64,000 nt of DNA from Vibrio splendidus (GTDB lineage: Bacteria; Pseudomonadota; Gammaproteobacteria; Enterobacterales; Vibrionaceae): the NCBI RefSeq assembly GCF_024347615.1, contig NZ_AP025508.1, positions 1,116,001 through 1,180,000 of the forward strand, written 5' to 3'. The position numbers were made by a program, and so were the translations under genes. The notes beneath the pieces were generated by a model, which was not told the DNA's origin, did no database searches, and saw nothing but the letters and a program-made list of their open reading frames with translations. Below are positions 34,229-42,596 of this stretch, piece after piece; position 1 is the stretch's first letter; each line of letters opens with the position of its first letter.

Positions 34229-35223
34229 TTGCCGCCGTAATCATGTCTTTCAGTTCAGCAAGTTTTGCTTTTAGCTTGCAACAATCTGCCAATGAAAACA
34301 GTGAAGATCTCGTATGGACAGGGCACCTAAGCCCAGACAGCGACACGGTAATGTCTGCGATGCTCGCGGCTCATATCTATGGCGGTACAGCGACAGTACC
34401 AGAGCCTATCAATCCAGAATCCACCTTCATCTTGAACTACTGTAATGCTGAATCACCACGCGTAGAGACAGATTACTCTTCATATCGAGTGGGGCTGGTG
34501 GACTTCAACCAAGTCACTCAGCTAGCGCCAACCATTGACCAAGCATCCATTGTGGCAGTGGTCGATCATCACGCCATTGGTGGCTCTCCAATTAACACAC
34601 CACAAATCGTCGAGATGGATATTCGAGGCTGGGGATCGGCAGCGACAATTTTGGCTGATAACGCTGAAAAGCTGGATGTGACACTACCTAAGCACCTTGC
34701 TTGTGTAGGCTTAGGCGCAATTCTCTCTGATACCGTGGTATTCCAATCATCAACCACTACTGAGCATGATCGTGAGTACGCAGAGAAGCTGGCGAAGGTT
34801 GCAGGTATTTCAGATATTGAAGATTTCGGCCAACAGATGCTGATTGCTAAGTCGGATCTCAGTCACCTTTCTTCTGAAACCATTTTGACGCTGGATTACA
34901 AAAACTTTAAATACGGTGGCAAACAGGTGGGTATCGGTGTGGCTGAAACGCTAACGGCTCAACAACTGATTGACCGTAAAGACGATCTTTTAGCAGCAAT
35001 GAAGACTTACAAAGAAGAGAACGGCTTAGATCATCTTTTCTTCTCTATCACAGACACTAAGAACAAAGAAGCTAATTTATTGTGGGTGGATGAAAGCGAC
35101 TATCAAGTCATCAAATCGGCTTTCAATGCTGAACCAACAAGCGACATGCTGACGTTAGAAGGCGTCACTTCACGCAAGCGTCAGATTGGCCCTGCGGTAC
35201 AAAAAGCAATTGAGAGCTTGTAG

Positions 35224-35576
35224 AGAGTAAGAGCCGTTACTTTATAAATAAGTAGTGAAGGGATTGGTAGAGATACCAATCCCTTTTTGTTTTTGGGTGT
35301 GCTGAATTAGATTTGGATAAAATTGAGTTACGTTTTTTCTCATTTGACAAAGTTTATGGATAACCCGGATCTAACATAGCCCTTTATGATACGAATCCCA
35401 AAGGACATTCACGACCAACCACGTGAAGAGTTAGACTTAGAGCAGCCTTAAACAAGTAACCAATCCTAATCGCGGCCTTCCATTATCGGTAAGTTAGTAT
35501 TCATAGATCGAACTAATAATACAGTGTTTTATTGTTTATAGTAAATCCCAGACAGAATGACTAACAGGACAATGAA
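35224..35576. other. Intergenic region after the pyrophosphatase gene
   Basis: 353 bases. It contains a terminator at 35258; otherwise AT-rich with nothing recognised. Confidence 0.6.
35258..35290 (+). terminator. Terminator after the pyrophosphatase gene
   Basis: AAGGGATTGGTA / TACCAATCCCTT around GAGA, then TTTGTTTTT. It is repeated identically at 36978. Confidence 0.85.
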
Positions 35577-36029
35577 ATGACCTCAATCAAAACCATTGGT
35601 TTAACAGCTATCGCACTTACACTTATGACAATTACTGGCTGTACCAGTTTAAAGGTAAAGGCTGCGAACGTATTCGTGTCTGACCCAATTATCACACACG
35701 CAGACCACGACCAACTTACCGAAGCCAGTTCGAAAATCGATGGTATCCGTTATACATCAATGACGACGACGATCATCACGACCAAAGCAGCAAAGCGCAC
35801 AAATGGAGTTGCTCGCGTAGACATCGAGGCTGATGGAATCGAAGAGGTGCAATCAAAATGGCATGGTGAAGAACATGTTTGTCAGATGTACCACGATCGT
35901 ATGAACAATCCAGAAACTGAGGGCCTGTCAGACATCGTCGGCAATGGATTGGCGCTGAACTACCAGATCGCTATTCGTGGTGTTGATGGTCAGTCCTATA
36001 CTTGTTCTGGGCATGTAGATCCCCAATAA
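35577..36029 (+). CDS. Small lipoprotein of unknown function
   Basis: 150 residues. The signal ends MTITGC (lipobox), predicted lipidated C22. The remainder has a long Thr-rich strand (YTSMTTTIITTKAAKRT) and three more cysteines in the second half, of which CQMYHD and YTCSGH could pair. Not recognised. It stands alone between two copies of the pyrophosphatase 3' end and may be a passenger gene. Confidence 0.7.
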   Translation: MTSIKTIGLTAIALTLMTITGCTSLKVKAANVFVSDPIITHADHDQLTEASSKIDGIRYTSMTTTIITTKAAKRTNGVARVDIEADGIEEVQSKWHGEEHVCQMYHDRMNNPETEGLSDIVGNGLALNYQIAIRGVDGQSYTCSGHVDPQ

Positions 36030-36409
36030 CAAAAAATAACACTGCGCTTTACTGGGTCAATTTCAAATTTGGAAACGAATTTTTTTATCGCTGTTTGGTG
36101 AGCAATGTGCCTGTTTTTCACATTAGCTAGTTGTATTACTCGTGCCATACCTAATGAAACGTTTGGGACACTTTCGAGAAAGGAAGTGCCAAAGGTAAAA
36201 ATTCATCCTACGAAGCTTCTGGACATAAATGAGTTTCGAAGAACCAAGTATTAGCAAATCACGAATTAGCATAAGTATGGAAAGTCACTAAGCTCACTGT
36301 TCAGTATTGTTTTTACACAAATCTGACATTGATGAATGCCATAAGCTATCGATATAAACATCAATATATTGTGTTATTATATCCGTATTTATACTTATTA
36401 GGACTTTCT
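36030..36409. other. Intergenic region
   Basis: 380 bases. It has an imperfect inverted repeat around CACTTTCGAGAAAGGAAGTG (near 36168-36189) and AT-rich sequence before a small gene. No other feature supported. Confidence 0.5.
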
Positions 36410-36613
36410 ATGTTGATTCACGAATTTTCGAATAAGGACGTTACTGCTGAGCATGTAATTTTAGCTCAAGCAATACTAGCAGGGACTGCTCAAGGTGATA
36501 AAAGTAAAGCACAGCGCTTTATGATTTTTGTAAATGAGATTCCAGATGCGCCGACTGTGCAAAACCTGATTCCACGCTTTAGTCAATTTATGAAGCGCTT
36601 TAAAGCCAGCTGA
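36410..36613 (+). CDS. Small protein of unknown function (67 residues)
   Basis: The ATG at 36410 has AGGA seven bases upstream; the longer frame from 36329 adds an implausible 27 residues. It is soluble, with no signal, and mixed helix: MLIHEFSNKDVTAEHVILAQ, a basic tail ending FMKRFKAS. Not recognised. It lies in the segment between the duplicated pyrophosphatase ends, upstream of the SAP/nuclease gene; a functional link is only a possibility. Confidence 0.55.
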   Translation: MLIHEFSNKDVTAEHVILAQAILAGTAQGDKSKAQRFMIFVNEIPDAPTVQNLIPRFSQFMKRFKAS

Positions 36614-36713
36614 CATTCAGAATACGTTACACAGGGATGTGTAATTAAGATCACCAATTCCCCCCTAACCACTACCTACTTTTAAACTCTATCTGACCCT
36701 ATGCTCGCTCTAT

Positions 36714-37014
36714 GACGATCTTTTAGCAGCAATGAAGACTTACAAAGAAGAGAACGGGCTAGACCATCTGTTCTTCTCCATCACCGACACTAAGAACAAA
36801 GAAGCAAACTTACGGTGGGTAGATGAAAGCGACTATCAAGTTATCAGACCAGCTTTCAACGCTGAACCAACAAGCGACATGCTGTCACTTCGCGCAAGCG
36901 TCAGATTGGCTCTGCGGTACAAAAAGCAATTGAGAGTTTGTAGAGAGTAAGAGCCGTTACTTTATAAATAAGTAGCGAAGGGATTGGTAGAGATACCAAT
37001 CCCTTTTTGTTTTT
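36714..37014 (+). pseudogene. Diverged, frameshifted duplicate of the pyrophosphatase 3' end plus terminator
   Basis: Aligns with 34981-35294. About 20 substitutions in 297 aligned bases, mostly silent in the first half, and a 13-base deletion that breaks the frame just before the SRKRQ substrate motif. The stop codon, downstream leader and terminator are all retained. No 5' part of the gene is present. Confidence 0.9.
36978..37014 (+). terminator. Terminator of the duplicated pyrophosphatase end
   Basis: Same stem as at 35258 (AAGGGATTGGTA / TACCAATCCCTT), followed by TTTGTTTTTTT. Confidence 0.85.
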
Positions 37015-37199
37015 TTACTAACCACGATAATGATTGATAAAGAGAATAAGTTGGCGGATCAAGACGGTTATCGATGATTGTTCGGTTATTTGATACTAAA
37101 CTGGTGACATAGTTAACAAATTAGTATTGACTGATATACCTACAATAAATGCGGAGTTATTATCCATCGATTACTCTATGTATTTCAGCAGGCTATTTC

Positions 37200-39038
37200 A
37201 TGAAATTAAATCAGGTTCTAACCCATACAAATCAAGTTGAACGCTCAAAATTCGTTAACTGTATAGACAAGTTATGTCAAGACATCAAAGATGACCCTGA
37301 TTTAGCAAAACAACTTGATAAAATTGATGGGCAGCTTAAAGCTGCGTCAGGCAATGAAATAACGCAACTGTTTAGCCTAATCCAAACCTTTTTCAAAAAG
37401 CACCTCAAAGAACAAATTGCGGTTGGTGGGCCTCAAGTCGCTTTGCTCATTAATATACTCGTAAGAGATGGTAATTGTATTGCAACCATTCCTTGGATTG
37501 AGAGTCTTTACGCAAGAGAATACAAAGAAATTAATGATTTAAGCTTAAGTCTTATCAAAGAAATTGAAGATAATGATTCAATCGATTTTGAGCGCTTGAA
37601 TCGTTTAGATATCTATCGTGAATGCATGAAGACAGCGTTTGATAATGATCTAAAATCTAACCGCACTGCAAAAATATCTGAAGATGAAAGAAGCATCTTA
37701 AATGTATTAGCTGAAAGGTTAGCGCTTTCAAGAGAAGAAATTCATGCTATTGAACATTCAGTGGATCCAATTCCAGAACTAGGGATTGAAAACTCGCTTG
37801 AGTACCTACGTGAAAATGGAATCATCCTTATCAATAGACGCCGCGCTGAGGTTATGGTTGCCGATGAGGTGATCGAATCTTTACATGATGTTCTAGGAAA
37901 GGAATTACACGATAAGTATGTACTTCGTATTTTAAGGTCTTTCTCTGACGCTGATCTATCCAACATACTTAAGAACCATGGGTATAAAATTCGAGGGGTT
38001 GAGCGACAGGATAAAATAACAACTATTGTACATTCAGGTTTATCCATCAGAAGTATTTTGATGACAGATTTGCATAGTGAAGATGCAACCCAGAACCAAC
38101 GTAAAGAGCGCATCAAGCAACTTATTGAAGATATGGATTTGGATATTTCAAGAATTGGTACAAGGCTTCAAGACCGTATCGATGTGATGATTGAATACTT
38201 AAGAGCATCAGAAGACGAAGAGTTTAATTTACTTAGTGTAAGTGGTTATAAAGAGTTGTTAGAGGCTTTGTCTCGGACTGATCTTAGTGTTGAAGATAGA
38301 ATCCGTGCTGACTTTGAGATTGAGAATAAGGAAACCTTGGACCCTGAACGCTTAAAAGCTCTCAGTATTACACCATTAGATATTCTTTATCTTTACAGTA
38401 ACGATGAAATAAAAACTATTCGAAATGATATGAACTTGCCGAGACGCGGCAATCCAAGAAGTCAGATCATTGAGAGCTTTGCTAGCGCAAATGATCGCTT
38501 AATTGAAAATTATCATCTCTTAGCTTGTCGTGACCTTCAAGGACTACAATCTGCAGGGATTGATATCAAAGAAGCAGATATCGGTGTTAAATTTGAAGAA
38601 GCAACTCGTTCAATCTTAGAGCAGCTAGGAATGAACGTAGATGAAGATTTGAGAAAAGATATCAATACAGCAAAAGACAAAGCTGACATCATTATCTCGT
38701 TGGAAAATGATGATGTTATTATTGGTGAAGCAAAGTCATTTAAGAACGGGCAATTCTCGAAATATTCTTCGACTTCTCGTCAAGTTAAGGCATACGTTAA
38801 GCGTTGTGAAGCCAACGGGCACAGAGTTGCTCAAGTATTGATTGTTGCTCCAAAGTTCTCCGAAGATTTTATCGATGCAGCTGACATGGATACAGATATC
38901 AATATTTCTTTGTTAGAAGCCGAGGGCTTGCAGAAAATATTGGCAGCATTTAAACAACGTAGAAACCCTAATTTCTCTCCTAAGCTATTAACAAAGGGAG
39001 GGTTACTTAAAGCAGATTTGATTTCTAAATCTATTTAG
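37200..39038 (+). CDS. Putative PD-(D/E)XK nuclease with two SAP-like motifs; candidate defence protein
   Basis: 612 residues, no signal or membrane segment. The C-terminal restriction-endonuclease-like domain (about 460-585) shows E466/E467 (VKFEEATRSILEQLG), D496 (DKADIIIS) and E510-x-K512 (VIIGEAKS), the spacing of a PD-(D/E)XK active site, followed by a QVKAYVKRCEANG helix and a VLIVAP strand as in Mrr-like enzymes. Two helix-extended-loop-helix stretches resemble SAP DNA-binding motifs: 248-277 (FSDADLSNILKNHGYKIRG) and 399-427 (YSNDEIKTIRNDMNLPRRG). The N-terminal 230 residues are helical and unrecognised. AGCAGGC precedes the ATG at 37200; an ATG at 37149 is less likely. Alone on its strand, no methylase or helicase beside it. 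Confidence 0.75.
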   Translation: MKLNQVLTHTNQVERSKFVNCIDKLCQDIKDDPDLAKQLDKIDGQLKAASGNEITQLFSLIQTFFKKHLKEQIAVGGPQVALLINILVRDGNCIATIPWIESLYAREYKEINDLSLSLIKEIEDNDSIDFERLNRLDIYRECMKTAFDNDLKSNRTAKISEDERSILNVLAERLALSREEIHAIEHSVDPIPELGIENSLEYLRENGIILINRRRAEVMVADEVIESLHDVLGKELHDKYVLRILRSFSDADLSNILKNHGYKIRGVERQDKITTIVHSGLSIRSILMTDLHSEDATQNQRKERIKQLIEDMDLDISRIGTRLQDRIDVMIEYLRASEDEEFNLLSVSGYKELLEALSRTDLSVEDRIRADFEIENKETLDPERLKALSITPLDILYLYSNDEIKTIRNDMNLPRRGNPRSQIIESFASANDRLIENYHLLACRDLQGLQSAGIDIKEADIGVKFEEATRSILEQLGMNVDEDLRKDINTAKDKADIIISLENDDVIIGEAKSFKNGQFSKYSSTSRQVKAYVKRCEANGHRVAQVLIVAPKFSEDFIDAADMDTDINISLLEAEGLQKILAAFKQRRNPNFSPKLLTKGGLLKADLISKSI

Positions 39039-39081
39039 GTAATTTCTTTGAGGTAGTAATCAAAATCGAGCTAGGGTCTTC

Positions 39082-39993
39082 TTAGCTCGATAAGTCCTTA
39101 AACGTATAAGCGTTATTCGATTCCAACCACTCTTTTACGGCTCGGTTAAAAGTGACCAACTTCTGCGGTGTTACTCTTCTTTGAGCATAGATAAGGCTTA
39201 GCTTTTGGGCTTTTATCGACCATTCTGGGAACACGTGAATAAGCTCACCTTGTTTGAGCAGCTCTTCAACTTGATAGAACGGCAAGCTGGCGACGCCTAT
39301 CCCTTGCATCGCCAACTCTAAAATTGAACTGTAAGTATTCGAGCTAACACTTCCGGTTACTTCAACATGGTAGGTTTGCTCGCCATTGATCAACTCCAGC
39401 TGATTCCAACGTTCATTTTGACTGTTAAGAATGAAGCTGCATTTATGGATGTCTTTGGTGGTGGCGAGTGGGTAAGTTGATGCGTAATCCGCACTGCAAA
39501 CGAGAACATTGCGGATATGCCCAAGATCGTTGGCAATCACATCATTAGGCAGTTCATCGTAAGCTCGGAAAGCAATGTCAAAGTCGCCAGACTCTATCTT
39601 CTTTTTCATCGGCCCAAAGTCGAGAATCAAATCCACTTTTGGATACTCTTGCTTGAAAGTAGGGATGATATGACGACAAAGCGCACGCCCAAACTCTATC
39701 GGGGCGGTAATTTTCAAATCGCCTGCCACTTCCTGAGTCATGTCTAAGACACGCATTTCCGCTTCGGTTGCTAATAGTTGAATTTGCTTCGCTTTCGCAT
39801 ACAACTCTTCACCCACTTCCGTGAGGCTGATAGAACGAGTCGTTCTGTGAAACAGCTTAGAATTCAATGTTTCTTCGAGTCGTTGTACATGCCGAGACAC
39901 CAAACCTTTTGACACATCCAATACTTCAGCGGCCTTGGTGAAGCTTTGCTCTTCGGCGACAGTCAAGAAGGTCTGCATATAAATCAAATTCAT
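39082..39993 (-). CDS. LysR-family transcriptional regulator
   Basis: 303 residues from MNLIYMQTFL; helix-turn-helix 16-45 (SFTKAAEVLDVSKGLVSRHVQRLEE). The effector domain has the CrgA-like SGDFDIAFRAYDELP. Starts at 39993, 39996 or 40005 are possible; GGTG six bases before 39993 favours that one. It is divergent from the SMP-30-like gene and probably regulates it. The last 90 bases of this gene are duplicated at 45293-45382. Confidence 0.85.
   Translation of the reverse strand: MNLIYMQTFLTVAEEQSFTKAAEVLDVSKGLVSRHVQRLEETLNSKLFHRTTRSISLTEVGEELYAKAKQIQLLATEAEMRVLDMTQEVAGDLKITAPIEFGRALCRHIIPTFKQEYPKVDLILDFGPMKKKIESGDFDIAFRAYDELPNDVIANDLGHIRNVLVCSADYASTYPLATTKDIHKCSFILNSQNERWNQLELINGEQTYHVEVTGSVSSNTYSSILELAMQGIGVASLPFYQVEELLKQGELIHVFPEWSIKAQKLSLIYAQRRVTPQKLVTFNRAVKEWLESNNAYTFKDLSS
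39103..39192. repeat. Direct repeat A, copy 1 (3' end of the LysR gene)
   Basis: 90 bases matching 45293-45382 with about six mismatches. Functional copy. Confidence 0.9.
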
Positions 39994-40092
39994 CATTAAC
40001 ACCATTTAGTAAACAGTGAAGTCATTTTGTACTGTTTTTCTCACTCCTTCAAGAAACTAAGATTCAAAACGTAAACAGAAAGGAGAAGAACA

Positions 40093-40977
40093 ATGAACAA
40101 ATTACTACTTATTACCGCTGCAATGGCTGCTTCTATGAATGTTTCAGCTGCCTCTGTTGTAGAAAGCAACCCAACATTGGTTGGAGACTCATTTGGCTTT
40201 GTTGAAGGCCCAACATGGGATGTGAAACATCAACGTTTCTTGTTTAGCGATATTCCAAATAACACAACCTATTCTTACGATCTTAACGGCAAGTTGAGCG
40301 TTTTTGATGACAATTCTGGCTATGCTAATGGCCTCGATATTGATGCCAAAGGCAACCTTTGGGCGGCCCGCCATGATAGAAAGCTGTCGTACCGTGAGGG
40401 CAACGGAGAGAAAGTAATTGTCGCTGCAACGTATAACGGCAAGCTGCTTAATAGCCCTAACGATTTAACCGTTAACAGCGATGGCAGCGTGTGGTTTACC
40501 GATCCTCCGTTTGGTATCCAAGGTTACGGCCCAGCAAAGGCAGAACCAGAGCAACCGGTTAATGGCGTTTATCGTTATTTAGATGGTGATCTAAAGTTGA
40601 TCACTGGAGAGTTCAAGTTACCAAACGGCATCGCTTTTTCTTCTGATGAATCTTCGTTATACGTTGCCGACACATCTGATGGCTGGGTATACCGATTTGA
40701 TGTTGATGGACAGTCACTCAGCAATAAGACTCAGTTTGCCCAGGTGAAGGCGGAGTCTGGCTCTGAACCTATGGTTGATGGCGTCGCTGTTGATGTCGAT
40801 GACAACCTATTTGTTGCAGCGCACGGTGGCGTGGGTGTGTTCGATAAAGACGGTAAGCAAATAGACTTCATTGCTATCGATGCGGGCCATATCAGCAACC
40901 TAGAAATTGGCGGGAAACAGCAAGACTTACTGATGGTAACGGCATACAACAAAGTGTTGGTGTTCAAGCTTAAGTAA
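40093..40977 (+). CDS. Exported SMP-30/gluconolactonase-like beta-propeller protein
   Basis: 294 residues with a signal peptide (MNKLLLITAAMAASMNVSA). Six-bladed propeller features and metal ligands are visible: E in FGFVEGPTWD, N in NSPNDLTVNSDG, D in YVADTSDGW, and LPNGIAFSSDE. Such proteins are calcium- or zinc-dependent lactonases; the substrate is unknown. AGGAGAAG lies before the ATG. It is divergent from a LysR gene and ends at a terminator. Confidence 0.87.
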   Translation: MNKLLLITAAMAASMNVSAASVVESNPTLVGDSFGFVEGPTWDVKHQRFLFSDIPNNTTYSYDLNGKLSVFDDNSGYANGLDIDAKGNLWAARHDRKLSYREGNGEKVIVAATYNGKLLNSPNDLTVNSDGSVWFTDPPFGIQGYGPAKAEPEQPVNGVYRYLDGDLKLITGEFKLPNGIAFSSDESSLYVADTSDGWVYRFDVDGQSLSNKTQFAQVKAESGSEPMVDGVAVDVDDNLFVAAHGGVGVFDKDGKQIDFIAIDAGHISNLEIGGKQQDLLMVTAYNKVLVFKLK

Positions 40978-40999
40978 CGCATTACACAAACGAAAACAA

Positions 41000-41033
41000 A
41001 AAGGGACGGGTAGAAATACCGGTCCCTTTTCTA
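41000..41033 (+). terminator. Terminator after the SMP-30-like gene
   Basis: AAAAGGGACGGGTA / TACCGGTCCCTTTT around GAAA with one mismatch, followed by C and T-rich sequence. Confidence 0.75.
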
Positions 41034-41066
41034 ATTTGAATATGTCGAAAGTGGATTAGCTCGATG

Positions 41067-41172
41067 CGCAGTAATGATGCTGCCGACGATTAAGGCTTAG
41101 GCTGATTGGCTTCTACATCAAGCGCCGTTTGATTTGACCTACTGAAATACTTCTTCCATTTTATTGGCATCA
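41067..41172 (-). pseudogene. Direct repeat B, copy 1: truncated 3' end of an EamA transporter gene
   Basis: 106 bases identical to 45399-45504 except three positions. Only the last ~27 codons of the EamA reading frame and its downstream bases are present. It is a remnant left beside the dipeptidase gene. Confidence 0.9.
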
Positions 41173-41204
41173 AATCAGCTTTCAAAACTGAACTAACAAG
41201 TGAC
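41168..41204 (+). pseudogene. 37-base scrap of the pyrophosphatase 3' region
   Basis: CATCAAATCAGCTTTC... matches 35109-35145 of the pyrophosphatase gene with about five mismatches in 37. It abuts the EamA remnant, sharing CATCA at the junction, and ends three bases before the dipeptidase stop codon. Confidence 0.6.
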
Positions 41205-41207
41205 GAC

Positions 41208-42452
41208 TTACCAATTGGCTTGATAAACACGCATTAGGTTTTCACCTAAGAAGCCTTTGATATCTTCTTCAGACCAATCGTATTTGTCTTCTAATACTCG
41301 AGCAACACCCCAAATATCACCGCCACCTGCATTTTGAGTTGGAGCGCCAAAACCTTTCTCCGGCGGGTATTTGTCTACAACACCAATGAAGGCTTTTAAG
41401 AAGTCACCGTACATGTGCGAATAGTCAGAACCATAACAAGTATGTTCGCGTCCTACTAACTCACCCACATACTGAACATGTTCCGCAATGTCACTCATGG
41501 TGGCTGTACCTTCTGCATTTAAGAACAGTCCAACGCCATTAGTACAAGCCACACCATCACTGGCAGCAATGGCTCTAATCGCGTCATCCGAAAGGTTACG
41601 ACCGGTGTCATATAAGCCTTTGGCATTTGAATGTGAGGCAATAACAGGTTTTGTTGAAATTTTTGCAGCGTCGATACATGCTTGATCCGATGAATGAGAG
41701 CAATCGATAACGACGCCTTGTTCGTTTGCATACTTAACAAACTTAGATCCTAAATCAGAAACACCAAGATTTTTATCACTTTGACCGCCACCAGCGAGTG
41801 CGTTGTCATTATTGTAAGTAAAGTTCATGACCATAATTCCATTATCACGTGACCATTCGACTTTACTCATGTCATCGATAATATAATCGGCGCCTTGTGT
41901 GTTATAGATAATGGACATTTTGCCATCCTGTTTGGCTTTGCGGATTGCCTCTACACTGTCAGCCTTAACCAAACCTAATTTTTTTGACTCTGCGTCTGTT
42001 TTATCTAGTGTCGTTTGGAAGGATTCATCATTAACACCTTCAAATGCCCACACGGTTGTAGACATAACATCGATTTGATTGTCTCTGTTTTTCGCTACTG
42101 CTTGTGCATATTTTTCCTCTTTAATGCCTTGAATACCTACGCCAGATGGCATCAAAGAATTAATCACAATCGCATCTTTATATTTTGCTTTTATCGCGAC
42201 ATCTTGCTTGCGTTCTTCATCAGTTCTTCCTGCGTCAAAAAATGCGGCAATATATGCAGCACGTTTGTCTATCTCAGCTTGAGATTTACCGCGAGGGCTC
42301 CACAGTTTCGACTTCACATCAACGTCAGAGACAAAACCTGCATCCGTATTCCATCCACCTTCAACATGCTCGTGAGAATGACCAATATCATGAGCTAACG
42401 CTGATGATGAAAGAAGTGCAGTAATTAAAATGACTAAGTTTTTATGCTTCAT
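41208..42452 (-). CDS. Secreted M19 (renal dipeptidase-like) peptidase family protein
   Basis: 414 residues with a signal peptide (cut at ALA-H) and a His-rich mature start (HDIGHSHEH). The M19 barrel motifs VVIDCSHSSDQ, PVIASHSNAKGLYDTGRNLSDD, CYGSDYSHM and FLGENLMRVY are present. The usual N-terminal HxD zinc motif (DGHND in the family) is replaced by VINSLMPSG, and the SDFDG aspartate region reads SDYSH, so metal binding is probably altered. It may cleave dipeptides or another amide, or be inactive. It is divergent from an AraC-type gene. Confidence 0.8.
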   Translation of the reverse strand: MKHKNLVILITALLSSSALAHDIGHSHEHVEGGWNTDAGFVSDVDVKSKLWSPRGKSQAEIDKRAAYIAAFFDAGRTDEERKQDVAIKAKYKDAIVINSLMPSGVGIQGIKEEKYAQAVAKNRDNQIDVMSTTVWAFEGVNDESFQTTLDKTDAESKKLGLVKADSVEAIRKAKQDGKMSIIYNTQGADYIIDDMSKVEWSRDNGIMVMNFTYNNDNALAGGGQSDKNLGVSDLGSKFVKYANEQGVVIDCSHSSDQACIDAAKISTKPVIASHSNAKGLYDTGRNLSDDAIRAIAASDGVACTNGVGLFLNAEGTATMSDIAEHVQYVGELVGREHTCYGSDYSHMYGDFLKAFIGVVDKYPPEKGFGAPTQNAGGGDIWGVARVLEDKYDWSEEDIKGFLGENLMRVYQANW

Positions 42453-42596
42453 TTTGCCCCCTAGGGTGTGATTTCACAATTCGATGATGATTCTGTCATT
42501 GTGAAAGTTTATATGCTTACTTCGTTGTGAATAAGAATATGCTGTCTTACACTAAAAAATATACCATTTTGGGACAGCAAGATTAGATTGAAAACT

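Larger units (their letters stand above)
32879..35223 (+). pseudogene. ppaC: Secreted manganese-dependent (family II) inorganic pyrophosphatase, interrupted by an IS10-like element
   Basis: Bases 32879-32897 joined to 34229-35223 give one 337-residue frame from a GTG with AAGGAAA upstream. It starts with a signal peptide (MKLTPVVAAVIM then SFSSASFA), so the enzyme would be exported, which is unusual for this family. Family II/DHH motifs follow: GHLSPDSD, LVDFN, VDHHAIGG, SDTV, and the C-terminal SRKRQIGP substrate-binding motif of the DHHA2 domain. The element sits after the sixth codon. A residual frame from the ATG at 34243 keeps the whole catalytic part but only half of the signal, so expression from inside the element and mislocalisation are possible. 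Confidence 0.85.

Noticed and set aside
36732..36950. A 72-residue frame resembling the pyrophosphatase C-terminus
   Set aside because: It is the 3' fragment of a duplicated gene with a 13-base frameshifting deletion and no start region, so it is recorded as a pseudogene.
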